From: Entomortierella parvispora
Taxonomy: Eukaryota; Mortierellomycota; Mortierellomycetes; Mortierellales; Mortierellaceae
Length of the DNA stretch: 64,000 nt
Assembly (NCBI GenBank): GCA_963573315.1
Contig: OY752143.1
Coordinates: 248,001-312,000, forward strand
Direction: 5' to 3'
Positions 1 to 11,936 of this stretch are shown one piece after another (position 1 is the stretch's first letter; the number at the start of each line of letters is the position of its first letter). Below the pieces are notes generated by a model that was not told the DNA's origin, ran no database searches, and saw nothing but the letters and a program-made list of their open reading frames with translations. A program made the translations under genes and the position numbers.

Positions 1-2116
1 GTTGGACTTTGCAATCCACTTTGTTGCTGCTGGAGAGCAGCGTGCTGTTGGTTCTGGTGTTGGATCATTTGATGGAGAGGAAGCTCAAGCCTACTCAGAA
101 GAGTAGGGGTAGAACAGGAACTCGAGGAGGCATCCAAGTCATCTTGTGGGTTGTTGTGATGGCTATCATCTAGTGTCGTAGCGATATCTGACAGCTCTAG
201 GGTCATGTTCAAGTGTGACGCCAAAGCCGCCTGGTGTTGCTGTTGCTGTTGCTGCTGAGCGGGAGTAGGCGGAGATGGTCCATTAGAAGGACAATGAAGA
301 TGAGGGTTGCCAAAGAACCCAGACCCAGAATGGCTCATCTGAGGCGAAACGGGAGAGATTGTTCCATACTCTGCCTTGGTCCATGTCTGTTGCTGTTGTC
401 CCTGTTGCTGTTGCTGCTGGGCATGGTGCGAATTCTGGAACCCACTTGTGTTGCAGGTCAGATGTAATTGGTGATGTTGATGTTGATGTTGATGCTGCTG
501 CTGCTGGTGTAGTTGTTGTTGCTGTAGTTGCTGTTGCTGTTGTTGCTGCTGTTGTTGTTGTTGTTGTTGCTGCTGCAATTGTTGCTGTTCGTGCTCTTGC
601 TCCAGCTTTAATTGTTGCTGTGCTGCGAGTTGCTCGCGGTGTTGTTGTTGTTGCAGCTGGTAGAGATGACGTTGTTGTTGTTGTTGCTGTTGATGGTGAT
701 GATGTTGTTGAGCTTGAGCGTGGTGCAGTTGATGGTAATGATGTTGTTGCTGGGCAATCTGATGAGCAGTCGGCTGACTAGGGTATTCAAACTCATTCAA
801 GATTGGACGCTTGTTCTTGCTGTATTTCCGTACACCAAGACAGGTCTGACAGTTCTTGGTGAACAGCGAAACCAACTCTGCCGGGACTTTAGAATACGAT
901 TTCGTGATCTGTTGCAGGTGGCATACGTTGTATATGTGGAGTATGAGGGATGGCAGCAAAAGTTAGGGACCGGACCACTTTTTTTTTGGTGGAGTTGCAG
1001 AATGAGAGTGATCAAAGATCAATGAATAGGGGGGATAGTGAACCACACTGAGGCGTGAGGAGGTGAGAGGAGAATGTGGCTTGCGTGTGCGTGAGGTGGA
1101 ACGAGAAGTAAACCCAGTATATTTTTTTATAGCAGTGGCAGGATGAATGAAATAGGGGTCCAGATATGAAGAGCAGCAAGGTTGAGCAAAAAGCCAGGCT
1201 TCATACATGATCCCGTGGACCAAGAAAAGACCAAAAATGACAACCCCGATAGACGCGTCTCGTACGCGTGTTAACCTCGTGTCTCCTTTTTCTCGGAATG
1301 ATGGATCTGGTATGCGCGCGCGCTCGACAAATAAAAGAAAACGCCACGCCCTGGGAATGTTGAGCCCACGCTCCCTTCTTCAACGCGTCCAAGTCTCCTT
1401 TTTGAGTATCTCTTCATGACCCTGAATTTCGTGAAATAGGGTACTGAACACAAAAATTTCGTTGCGGGCCTCATGCAAACAAAAACAGGTGGCAGGATAT
1501 GTGTAAAAGTGGAGGCAAATGGCCAAAATAAAACGCGAAGGGCACAGACTCGGACACAAAGGTCTGAGTGAAAGGACAGACACACAGACACAGCAGTGCT
1601 CTCTCGATTTGTTAGCAACTGATGGAGATCTGTACTTACAGCTGCAAAGGTCTTGTCACGTCCTCCATGTCCGATGATGTGATGGAAATAACAGACTTTG
1701 TCGTACAGCTGTTCCCTCACACAGACAGGCTTGCCATTCTTTTTGTCCATCAGGATCCTTAGTTCGCCCACCACAGTAAACACGAAGTGTTTTCGCACCC
1801 ACCATCGAAACTTTGGGTTAAAGATGGCTGTGTTCTCTGGGTTGGTCAAGACCATAAGACAATCATTGGCGAGCTGTTGGTTGATCAGGGCCTTGTTGCG
1901 TTTGCGGACATGAAGCTGACTGATGTAGCCCTCTACCAAAGTCTCAAATGTTTCGGGGCTTAAGAAGGAGTAGGTCTGAGGCAGATAGAGGCTCCCTGAC
2001 ACGGCTGCTGCTGTCGCCGTCGCTGCTGCAGAGATGGAAGTAGAAGCCAAGATAGGGGATGGAGCAAGGGCAGAGGATGAAGTGGACGAGTGGCTGGAAG
2101 CCATCGCGGAATACAT
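1..2116 (-). CDS. Q-rich protein with integrase-type HHCC zinc-binding module (3' end outside window)
   Basis: Two exons are visible: 2116-1640 and 908 down to the window edge. They join in phase 0 (donor GTAAGT at 1639, acceptor CAG ending at 909), and the stop lies outside. Residues 1-45 are Ser/Ala-rich. Residues ~50-182 form one globular domain with the motif GHGGRDKTF and a complete HHCC set: H146-x3-H150 and, across the splice, C179-x2-C182. This is the H2C2 zinc-binding module found ahead of retroviral/Ty3-type integrase cores. It also occurs without a core in animal NOL4/KRBA2-like proteins. From about residue 215 the protein is almost entirely Gln/His-rich, and no integrase catalytic core follows within the window. 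I infer a domesticated, regulatory-type protein rather than an active transposon. The start is the first ATG of the open frame; a second ATG lies four codons on. Exact function is unknown. Confidence 0.8.
226..760 (-). repeat. CAG/CAA-type glutamine-coding tract
   Basis: On the + strand this reads as long runs of TTG/CTG/TGT triplets. On the minus strand it encodes polyglutamine interrupted by His and Leu inside the HHCC protein. The mixed CAA/CAG use suggests selection for the amino acid rather than pure slippage. The long Leu-, Val- and Asn-rich open frames seen in other frames here are by-products of this repeat. Confidence 0.85.
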
Positions 2117-4403
2117 ATGCGACGCGAGAATTTTCGGTGATGGGGGGCGGGGGGGATGGGGGTGAGGGAAGAGGAAGGTGAACGAAGATTACAGAGGGTG
2201 TCCGTTACTTGGGATGGATTGTAAAGCTAGGAAAGCAGAGATGAATCGGAGTGGTAAATGAGAGGAACCGGTAGTTGGATGGAAGCTGGATGCTCAAAAG
2301 GACTGATCGCCACCGCGAAAGCACAAAAGGGATAGCCAGGTCGGTGATTGTTGTAATAATAAAAAAAGGTTCCCGAGCGGCGAGTGGCCTGAATGAGAGT
2401 AAGAAATCAAGAGAGAAGGAGAGAAGAAAGCGAGGGAGAGAAGAGATGGACGGGGAGAGGGAGATTCTGAGAAGTTCCAATCTTTATATCCAAACGGAGG
2501 ATTGAGAGTGCTTCATTGCAGCTCTCGAGGCCTCTTTCCTCGAGATCAATTGAGGAACTAGAAAGAGGAGGAGGAAGAGGAGGTAGGAGGAGGAGAATGA
2601 AGGGAATGAAGGGTGCGCGAAGTAAAGGCCACAGAAAGATGAAGAGTGGAGTCAACTGGAATGTGGAATCTTCAAATGGAATGTGTTTTCGAAATGCGAT
2701 AAATTCTCCTATGGATGTGGACGAGTTCATGTACTATGAGCAGGAGAGAGGCCCTGCCTGCCTGCCTGTCTCCTTAGGCCTTGGATTGCAAGGGAGCATA
2801 GCTTTTTCCTCTCCCTTTTGCCTCCTCGCTCTTGCCATTGCTCTCTCCCGACCAAGAGGAAACAAGTAAAGGGACCAAAGGAGGAGGACGAGAAAAGGGA
2901 CATTGACCCAAAGGGGTCCATACCCGAGTCCTCTCTGAATCTTTGACCACATCCTTTTGCTGTTGTTCTTAGTCAGGTCCAGGGCATCTAGGGCAGATAA
3001 TACATCCTTCCAACTTTCTCTACGCTTTTTACATGGCAAAAACCGAAGGAATCTTCTTCGAGTCGGTTATTTGCACATTGTGCTCCCAGACTCCTTTCCT
3101 TAATGCGCCTCTGTCGCACAAGCCCTGGAATGAAGGTGGCGGTGAACTCTTTTGTCACCAAATGAGCATACCATCCATGCAGACTGTAAAGCGCAAAGCG
3201 CAAAACGTAAAGAAGGTCGTTCATCTTACGTTTCGTCCCCATGGACCTTCATGAGCCACGCCCTACATTCTCAATAGAGAGGTCATTGGGTCTTCATTAC
3301 CTTGTTTCCGGTGGTTTTTGCACAGGGTCAATGACAGGGCAGAGAATGACGCGAGATGGGTTTGGGTTGCACGCAGGAGAGAACCTGAAGTGTGGTCTTG
3401 AAAAAAGGAGGAATGTCCAGTCCCTCGCGTGATGCAAAGCCTCGGTGTCCAAGAGAGGCTTGACGTGTGCAAGAGCCCACTATTGCCGCACAGCCACGCC
3501 GCCACACCGCCACAGGAAAGCACACTCACACCCACGTCCAGAGGAGGGCGAGACTGAATAGAGAAAGAGAAAGACGCTTGGCCACCCGCATGTTTGCACA
3601 GGCATGCTCGAGAGGCCAAGACTGTCACCAAGACAGCCTCTGCCAACTGCTCTCTTCTCTTCCTTTCCCCACTGTCCTTGACTTGATGGGGGCCACCTTG
3701 CACCTTGCCAGCATGCTTTTGCACGCGCCTCGCACGCGCTTGCGCGTGAGCACTGGCGGGGGGTAGGGATCGGATCCTGGGAAGGAGGTGGGAAGAAGCA
3801 CGGGCGAGCGGGATTATTGTCATGAAGTTCTTTCTTCCCGGCTGGATCGAATGCCTCTCCTCTCCCTTCTCTAAACAGGGCATTGGGTCCACATGGGACG
3901 TAGCCAACGTCCTCTCCCTCCCCGCGCCCGTTAGTTCATTCTCGACTCCGTCTGCTTCCCCTCATTGCCATCTCTTCTCTTCCTCCCACCCCTTGCACTC
4001 ATTCACCGGCGTCATCAACCCACAGTTTTTTTTCTGTCGTTGTCTGTGACCAACCATGCATGCATGGGTCACCAGCAATTCTTTGTCTCTCTTCACACTG
4101 CCAATCTGCCAATCGTCCGAGCCATTCTCGTTTCATTCAACTTGTAGTTCCTCCTTCTCCTTTCCTTCATTCAATTCTCCATATACCCTAATCGACAACT
4201 CATTCTTCTCTTCATCAATCTTCAAAGCAGTGACTCTTCAGATACCCTATTTTACCAAACGATCTCCTCTCTTTGATAGTGCTCACATTCTTCATTCTTG
4301 GGAAGCCGACACAAAGGCACTCCTTTCTGTCCACTGTCTGCCAGTGTGACAGTCTGACCACGACCGTACTGCTGTCTGTCTGTCCCCTCCCCTCTCTGCA
4401 CCC
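2117..4403. promoter_or_regulatory. 2.3-kb divergent intergenic region
   Basis: This segment separates the starts of the HHCC protein (-) and the unknown coiled-coil protein (+). It holds GA-rich and CT-rich stretches, including long pyrimidine-rich sequence before the ATG at 4404, as expected of fungal 5' untranslated leaders. Short open frames exist on both strands, but none shows domain-like sequence or a consistent splice chain. No RNA gene was recognised. Confidence 0.5.
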
Positions 4404-6113
4404 ATGAACGCAGCTCGCCTCCCTTCATGGAGTGGGTCCGCCGTCGCCCCAGCGTCTCCATCCGGAGGTGCACAGAAATGTCAATCACAAACGCCCCCAA
4501 AACGGCCTGCCAAGGTCACTCAAGTGGCCCAAAAGGGTTCGGTCTTCGCCGTCTTTCCTACCATCAAACCTCCCCCAACGGCCAGCCATGGTATGTCAAG
4601 GTCGCAACAGCAGCAACAACAACAGCAACATCCTCCGCGGCCACTCACACCCTCCCGACCCACCGTCAAAATGGCAACGGCGTCGCGTTTATCCAACTCT
4701 ATCTCGGCTTCGGGAACTGTACGAAGCGCGTCTTTGGGGTTGACTCAGGGTGTCAGTCATCCACAACAGCAACAGCAACGCCGGCAACAGCAACAACAGC
4801 AACAACAGCAACGACATCAACAGCAACAACATCAACAGCAACAACAAGAACGACAGCGGCACCGAGAAGGCGTTATTCGATGCGTCAGCAATGGCTCGGC
4901 AACAGGTGATACTGGGGTTTCAAGGAGGAGCAGCGGTGGAACAGGAGTGGGTGTCAGCGTAAAACCCTCTACTTCTGCTGGGGCCTTCGCTGCAGCAGCG
5001 TCTGCGTCAGCCGCAGCATCAACCGCAGGAGCAAGAGCAGGAACAAGGACAAGAGAGGGCGGGGCGTCATCTAGACTGGCGAACGTGCAGGGAACGGGAC
5101 ATGGGCGTGAGGGATCCGTGACCTCGTCCGATGATGGCACCGTTTCTGGAGACTCTGCCGAGGATCACATTTTGTTATTTTCTGGTGGAGGTGGGATCCA
5201 TCTCAACAACCTGCCATTCGGCGTACCCAACCGTCAGGAACTAGCATCTTTAAGAGGAGCCACGAAAGCCAATGGCCAGAGTACATCAAGAGCAGGCGAA
5301 CTCTCCTCAACCAGGACCCTGTCTTCAACTCGGATGGTTCGAGCCTCGCCCTCTTCTTCCTCGGTCATCTCAGGTTATAATGTTGGAAGAGGAGAGACCG
5401 GCGGAGAGAAAATACAAGGAGTAGGCGCCAAGGCCTTGAGAATCGCTGCAGGAGCGTCTATCAAGGTGGGCGGCACGATGAACAAACATCCTAGCAACAG
5501 CATCTCTATACCCGCATCGTCCGCTCTTGGCCTATCTTCATCGGCGACTTCTTTTGGCGCCAGTTTATTATCATCATCATTCTCATCCTCGACTTCTTCC
5601 TCATCTCTGTCATGGGTCAACGGAACATCTTCTTCTAAAAGAAGCAAAATCGTCGTCCAAACGGCACCATCTTCTTTATCCCCTCGTTCTTCAGAGGATG
5701 ACTCGGAATTATCCTCGCCCTCAACACCCACCAACTTCAACCACAGCAATTTCTCGCAAATTCCACCTGCGTCCTTCACCCCAACAACAATGACGACAGC
5801 GACAACCTCTCCGCAATTTTCGACATCTCAAACCCAACTTTTTAATTCCATTACTGCTTCTCCGAGTGGATTGGCAGCTAATTTGGTGGCAGCTGCAAGA
5901 AAATTGGCAGAGGAGAACCGGAGATCAGGGGAGGCGGCCAGGACGCGCCGCAAGATTGCGGATTTGGAGATTTCAAATGCTTCTTTGCTTCAGTTGAACC
6001 AATCCCTGGAGGCAACCATCCGCAAACAGGCCGCAGAGATGCAGGAGCTTCGGATGCGCGTTCCGTAAGTACACTCCCCCCTTCCCATTTTTTTTCCTCT
6101 TGACAGCCCGTTG

Positions 6114-6144
<31 letters not shown>

Positions 6145-6926
6145 AATATGACATTTTGCTAGAACACCGTTTGAACTTGGATTTGATCTGGATCAGGACC
6201 CAAATTCACAATGGGATGATGATGTTCCTTTTTCGAAAACGTTCCTGCAACGGCGAATACCACAGGACGTCAGTGATGATCGTCATGCCGTTGCAGATAA
6301 TGATGATGGGGCAACAACGTTCCAAAGGATTCAAGAGATGAGGGCGGAATCAGAGCGACAGGCAGATTTGGCGTTCAGACGAGTTTGTATTTCGATCGAA
6401 CAAATGATTTTTGAAGCGCGGCAGGCACTGGACCAATCGACTAGACCTTCAGGAGTCAAGGTCTTGTCATCTTTTGATATGTGTAAGAGTAAAGTGTGGA
6501 CGTTTTTCAATGGAATGAGGTTGATACTCATTGCTGATCTCCCTACCTTCTTCCACCCAAAACATGGATTCTCATGTACGGATCAAAATCCTTAAAATAG
6601 ATGAAAAAAAGACGGCGTACGACGGCGTCGACATCCATGACGACGACGACGATACTAGCCTGGATGACGATCTCAACGTTGGAAGCCACAGTCTGTTACT
6701 ACCCGGGTATGACTCTGAAGAAACTGAGGTTAGCGAGGACGAGGAGGAGAAAAGACATCATGGCCAAATTGACGACAGTGATCATGAGGATCAAGTAGCA
6801 AATCGTGCCCGCGTCCGTGTTCATGTTGTAGATTGGGATAAAAGCCAGGGCAGAGATGTCGCCAGGAAGAAGTATTCGGCCATTGATATTCTCAACCCTG
6901 GATCCTTAGCATACAGGCCGCCATGA
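4404..6926 (+). CDS. unknown protein, 768 aa, Q/S-rich with coiled coil and acidic C-terminus
   Basis: Three exons: 4404-6064, 6163-6482, 6601-6926. Phases agree (2 and 1), and both introns have GTAAG donors and TAG acceptors. I do not recognise the family. Residues ~65-155 carry Gln runs and ~160-480 are low-complexity Ser/Ala/Gly. A helical segment at ~495-555 contains NASLLQLNQSLEATIRKQ and looks like a short coiled coil. The middle exon encodes a second helical region (QRIQEMRAESERQADLAF). The last exon is very acidic (runs of Asp and Glu) and ends in a more ordered patch, RVRVHVVDWDKSQGRD. There is no signal peptide or membrane segment. The helical block resembles short heptad segments in fungal cytoskeletal or scaffold proteins, but that is only an impression. 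The small third exon depends on the 6483-6600 intron; without it the frame stops at 6595. Confidence 0.75.
6114..6142 (+). repeat. 29-nt poly-A tract in intron 1
   Basis: An uninterrupted run of 29 A lies inside the first intron of the 768-aa protein gene, directly before the branch-like CTAAT (6143-6147) and 20 nt ahead of the TAG acceptor. It replaces the pyrimidine tract usually found near the 3' splice site. Its length should be treated as approximate because homopolymers are error-prone. Confidence 0.9.
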
Positions 6927-7112
6927 CTGCGTATTCATTCTTTTCTGAGTATCCTTGACACCTTCAGAATGTTTTCTTTTCAGTATTCTTTGTTGACAAA
7001 ATACAATCCGCTTCTGTCAAAGGGATATAATATTCTGGGCCAAATGTACTTTACAAACAGTGCCCTCTTCAGAGAGAAAATTCTATATAATAGCTATATC
7101 GTGTGAGGCCTT

Positions 7113-8877
7113 TCAAACAAAAGAGGGAGCGGTAGCGGTTGGGTGACGGATCCCACACTCTCCACGCTTTCCACATGCCTCGATCCACTCTGTATGTCTC
7201 TCAATCAACGCAGGTACGATCCTGGATTCAATCTCAATATGCTTCACCTCGTCTTCCTCTTGGGTTAGTCGAATCTCGGTCTCGTCCTCAGTCGTAATCA
7301 TCTTCACCACCCTCTTTCTTGTCGTCAGGATATTACCAATCACAATCTGATGGCCATAGCGTTTCAAGGCCTGGCGGGACTTTGATGGCAACAAAGCTTC
7401 GTCAGTCTCGAGCTTGAACGAGACAATAAAAGCCTTGGGAGTCCAGTCGTTCACAAGTGGCTTCAAAATCTTGGGAACCTGATCCATGGACAGGTTCAGC
7501 AGTCCATCGCCGGATTGGATCTTGTGTTCCGACATCTTGTCTTGCGGGATAAAGAAATCCGATACGGCAGCAGCCAAATAGTACATGGCGTTCACATCCA
7601 TCTTGGAAATGATCTGAGCTGCCTCGCGAAGCAGAAACAAGTAGTCGTGCACCGTCACGAAATCGAGCGTCAACAGCATTCCGGCCTTTTGAGTCTTTGG
7701 AGAGTTGGAAAGAAAAAAAGGGCGGGAAACGAGATTGGGTTAGATACAAGCATGTTTTTTTTACGTTATTGATGTCTATGTTATCCATCTTCCCGCTTAA
7801 TCCTTACTGCTCTGTATTTCTCCAGGATCAACCTCATCTTGTCAACATAAGCTGGCATGACTATAAGGAAATTCAATATCATATCATTAGCATGTCGCGG
7901 CTGCCCGTTCAAGGTTCCTACTGTTACTGCCGGTATTTATCCAACGGTGAGAAAAGCAGATAGTTTGCTCACCATGGATGCCTTGATCATCGGCCTCCAT
8001 GAACTCCAAGAAGCAATTGCGGGCATGGCTATAGTGGCGCGAATAAGGCTGGAGACTGAACTGGCGATGCATGAAAATGACAGCATATCCTTGCTCCAAA
8101 AAGTACTCTGCTGAGGTAGCGCCACGAGTTCCTGCACTAAAGTTGTCAATGAATCGAACTGTCTGTGTCTCCAAGGGTACGGTCGTGCCTCCGCTCTAAA
8201 ACCAAAAAAAATATCGGATGTTGTTTGAGTTAATGATCGGTATGAGCCACAAGCAAGGCCGAAGCGATGGGGAAGAGGAAAGGAAAACGTGGGCGCATGT
8301 TTTTTTTTGTTATGAATGCTCTCTGATGGGATATGACGAACAGTAAGAGGACAGAACCCAACAAAGAATGCTCGGACCCTCCTGCCTTGTTGCCTTATCA
8401 GTCCGCTCTTTGCTTGCTGTCCATTCATTTGGCAACCGGATATCCGAAAACGGTGACCACGATGACAAATGGAGGAGGATTCCACGATAGTTTTTTTTTT
8501 TTTGGTTTGTATCGAAGATCGTCTCTCAAAAAAATGGTCATAAGGGACATGCATATATATCCTCCAGCTCCAAAGAACAACGAGGGCGGCAATAGAACAA
8601 AGAAAGAGGCACTCACGGTGACAAGGACGACCCGGCGACCTTCATGCATGTGTCTGTCAACGAATGCGCGAATTTTTTCGGCATTCTCTGGCAATGACTT
8701 TGGAGCGACATGGGACGCGAAGTAGACTTCGGCAGAGAGGGGCCCAGGGCTGGATGTCGAGGCCGGGGTGGATGCGCCAGAGATGCCGGGGGTATGGTGG
8801 AGGTGACTGTCGCCATTAAGGAGGGGCTTTCTGGGGATGGGGTGGTCGAGGTTGAGGTGGTGTTGAGAGGATGCCAT
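7113..8877 (-). CDS. CAB2: phosphopantothenate-cysteine ligase (PPCS, Cab2 type)
   Basis: Joins 4'-phosphopantothenate and cysteine in the second step of coenzyme A synthesis, in the cytosol. Four exons: 8877-8617, 8195-7973, 7860-7808, 7694-7113; phases 0, 1, 0; 372 aa, near the usual eukaryotic length. Diagnostic motifs are [14 protein letters not shown] across the first splice, [44 protein letters not shown] and [11 protein letters not shown], all in the order of human PPCS and yeast Cab2. The N-terminal 50 residues are a variable Ser/Pro-rich leader, and the start is the first ATG after a CT-rich leader. The 53-nt third exon ([18 protein letters not shown]) is easily missed but is needed for phase. 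The gene is divergent from the Pex22-like gene. The ligase assignment is firm; the symbol follows yeast. Confidence 0.95.
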
Positions 8878-9793
8878 TGCGAAATGAGGCTTTGAGTCTG
8901 AAGAATGTAGATGAAAGAGAGGAACGAGAAGAAAAAAAGAGAGTGGAGAGGAGATGAAGAGAGTGAAAGCAAGCAGTGACAAAGAGAGCGAAGGAGGAGA
9001 AGGAGAAGGAGAAGAAGGAGAAGGAGAAGAGAAAGAAGAGAGAGAGAGAGAGAGAGAAAAGAAGCGCGCAGATCGGGGTGGACTGTGGACTGTGGACTGT
9101 GTTCTGTCTCTCTGATTCGGTGATTCAGATCACTCTTCGGCGACAGGGCGTGGATCCACGGTCCATGGCATGGATCAGATAAAGAGCGTGTGCAAAGAGT
9201 GTGCAAGGGTGTGCAAGAGAGAGAGAGAGGAAGACACGGTGCAGACACAGACACAGACACAGACATCCTTCGATAGACCATCCAAGGGCGGGTGGTCCCC
9301 CTCTTAGAAAACACAATTGCGAGCCCGGGGGAGGGTGCACAGCGAGTCGGCGAGCGGGCCGCATTGAGGATTTGTCAAGTTGGTTCGTTTGTCCGTCCGT
9401 TCGTTCGCTCGTTCATATGAAAGGGGCGCCCTCTTTCTTTTTCATCCTCCTTGCTGCCGTTCTCTTGTTCTCTGGTCCTGTTCTTCTCTGTTCTTCATTC
9501 TCTTTCCTCTCCTCCCTTCCCTCCTTCCCTCCTTCCTTCCTTCCTCTTTGTCCCCACTCTCTGTCTCTTCCTCTCTTCAGTCTCCTGTTCACTTTGCAAG
9601 ATTCCCCTGGCCAGTCTTTTTTTCTTTCTTTCCTTGATAGTTCATTCATTCAATTCATCTTTCCATCCCTCCCTCCCTCCATTCCTCTACCGCATTCCAT
9701 TCTACCTTAATAAGGACAAGAGGCTTGTTTCTAGAGCTCCTCTCCTCTCCACTCTACTCTGTCACATCCACTCAATCTTCCAAGCAGTCCGGA
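8878..9793. promoter_or_regulatory. divergent intergenic region with purine/pyrimidine repeats
   Basis: About 0.9 kb between the PPCS (-) and Pex22-like (+) starts. Positions ~8991-9063 are a nearly pure GA/GGA tract, which is pyrimidine-rich on the PPCS sense strand. About 9381-9720 is pyrimidine-rich on the + strand, probably the Pex22 leader. Small tandem copies also occur: GGACTGT three times near 9078-9100 and ACAGAC four times near 9243-9265. The open frames across these tracts are compositional artefacts. Confidence 0.6.
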
Positions 9794-11303
9794 ATGAGCA
9801 ACAGAATCCAGATCAAAAAGTCAAGAAAGATAGGTGCCTTGGTCACGTACACGGCCCTCGCCTGCGGTCTTGTCTCCTTGGGCGTCTACATTTACAAGCA
9901 GCAGAAAAAGTCGGCCCCCACCGGAAACGATATAGCTAGTCGTCGCCGCACATCGGATCAGAATGACAGTCTTGAACGCCAGGACGTCGGTCCGGATGAC
10001 GGCCCAGTGGCAGAGGTAAGAACAGTTCTTTCTACTGCCACAGTTCTACTGACAACTCTTTACGCCATGTCTGCGTGCCTGTGAATGAACACTACCCTCG
10101 TTATTCGGCCAGACTCTGTGGAAAAAAAACGAAAAGAAAAAAAAAAAAGTTCGCGCGCAACATGACATGTGGTTCCGCTTCTGATCGATACTTTGCTCTC
10201 TGTCCTGTATTCTCGACTCGCCCCTGCCCCGCGTGCTTAATCCTGTTTGTGAACCAAAAAGGCTCAGGCATCGTCATTATCACGGCTCGGATCAAAGATT
10301 GCCAGGACGGTCAAGAGGAATCGCAAGATCATGACCATTTCGCTCAAGAATGTATGTTTCCTCTCTTCTCTTCTTGTCTTTCTGCGCTGTGAACCGACCA
10401 TTGGGGGCAAATCCTGCAGGATCCGACCGGAATTGAGCTTTCGACTGACAAAAATATTATTTCACTCTTGACCAGACCATTCTCTGGAACCCATCCCCAG
10501 ATCCAACCGCGCCTAATTATGGGTTTGTCGAAGGGGCCATCCCCCTGTTATTTCATCTGGCCGAAAACTACAATCTGCACCTCATCTTGCTCTGTCCGCC
10601 TCTGCAAAAACAGCAACAGCAACAACAGGAGAACCCAGACAGCAATGACAAGCCAAGGACACTCACGGTACAGGAGCAGGACGACCTTAAGCAAAGACAG
10701 CGGTTGGGCCAGGAGCGAGAAAAGGAACAAATCTTGACCATGCTCCGGAACGCGGGTCTAATCTCTGCCCTAGGCACCAAGGGACCCAAGCTGATTGACC
10801 CCCGGCAGTTCCTGATCTGTGAGACGGAAGAAGGAGTCGGCCATGTGGTCCGCCACCTGGAGAGTTATATCCATGTGGAAGCAAGACCCAACGTGGTGGA
10901 TCTTGTCCAAGGAGTCGTGCCCCGAGTAGTCTTTGTTCAAAAAAAGGCGGGACACAGCAGGACTTTGTCTGTGGCAAATGAAGATTTAATGACCCGCTCG
11001 CATGTGCGCGTCCGATCCTCGTCTTCAAGTTCCTCAGCAGAATCTGGATCTGGATCTGGATCTGGATCGAGGAGGCATTCCGAGGAAGAGCATGAACATC
11101 AAACGCAGGAGACGGGATCATCGTCCTCAGCGGCAGCAGCTACGCGGTCTCAATGGATGGGCGACTCATTTGTGGAGGTGTTGCCGTCCAGTCAACATGA
11201 GCCCTTGGTGTCGGGCTATGTGACGCAGGCAGGCAAAAAGGGATATCTGGAGGTGACGGACCAGCTGATGCATAGTAGCCTTAACCCCGAGTTCAAAAGC
11301 TGA
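9794..11303 (+). CDS. PEX22: Pex22-like peroxin, membrane anchor for the Pex4 ubiquitin-conjugating enzyme
   Basis: Three exons: 9794-10015, 10262-10351, 10476-11303, all phase 0; 379 aa. Residues ~14-36 form one membrane segment (VTYTALACGLVSLGVYIYK) after a short basic N-terminus, the Pex22 topology. The family core follows: KIMTISLKNTILWNP, NYGFVEGAIPLLFHLAE, LIDPRQFLICETEEGVGHVV and a C-terminal EVTDQLMHSSL. Pex22 tethers and activates Pex4 at the peroxisome for recycling of the Pex5 receptor. Two low-complexity insertions stand out: a Gln run near residue 145 and a Ser/Gly-rich block at ~295-345. The acceptor of exon 2 is ambiguous (10262 or six bases later, NAGNAG type), which would remove two residues. 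The upstream neighbour, PPCS, is unrelated in function. Confidence 0.85.
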
Positions 11304-11430
11304 AGACATTCTCGCAGAGCACACAAACGACACGCAAAAGAAGGGGCAGCATAGGACTGGAGGCGTTGCAAGGGGCGGAAACAATGGTGTTCATCTGGCA
11401 TGTGCAGCACACACATTTATCTGCAGAAAC

Positions 11431-11436
11431 AATAAA
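11431..11436 (+). terminator. AATAAA polyadenylation signal of the Pex22-like gene
   Basis: A canonical AATAAA lies 128 nt after the stop codon at 11303, on the coding strand, with no other gene in between. The next gene starts at 11937. Confidence 0.5.
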
Positions 11437-11720
11437 AATGGATGCTTCGCCCCGACGACGACTGGCAGGTGGTAGAAGGTGGGGCTGTGGTGAATGGCTG
11501 AAGGTCGCGTTTGATAGCCGGACCAGAGGAAGGAAGGACTGGAAATGTCTTGACAGAGTCGACGGCCGGCCTGCTACTGAAACAACGCCGTGAGGGCGTT
11601 CGTTGGTCCCGGTCCTTGGAGATCCTTGGAGGTCCTTTCCTTCGCGAAAAGAAGTTTAAGCTTTTTGGGTATTTTTGTCTCACTTTTGGTTTTCTTCCTC
11701 TTCCACTCTCACTGTACACC

Positions 11721-11745
11721 CATCCATCCATCCATCCATCCATCC
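11721..11745 (+). repeat. (CATC)6 microsatellite
   Basis: Six perfect CATC units plus one base lie in the 0.63-kb spacer between the Pex22-like and Ldb17-like genes. The rest of that spacer is pyrimidine-rich leader-like sequence with no gene recognised. Confidence 0.9.
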
Positions 11746-11936
11746 TTCCTTCCTCCATCTTCGTTGTCCTGCATCTCGCCCTTCCTTGCCGAGTGTGCTA
11801 TCCTCTCCCTCCCCCCTCTTCCCCTCTGACCTGAAGGCGCTTGCAGAATATACCCTCTCCCCCCAGTCGCACATTTCAATACTCCTCTTTCTCTTGTCTT
11901 TTCTCTCTTTTTTTGCGTTCCACTCAATCTTTTGCA

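Noticed and set aside
359..1025. Val- and Leu-rich open frames on the + strand
   Set aside because: They lie opposite the poly-Q coding exon of the HHCC protein and simply translate the GTT/TTG/CTG repeat.
9201..9939. Long Leu/Ser/Phe-rich + strand frames before the Pex22-like gene
   Set aside because: They are produced by the CT-rich leader; no ordered segment, and the true start at 9794 uses another frame.
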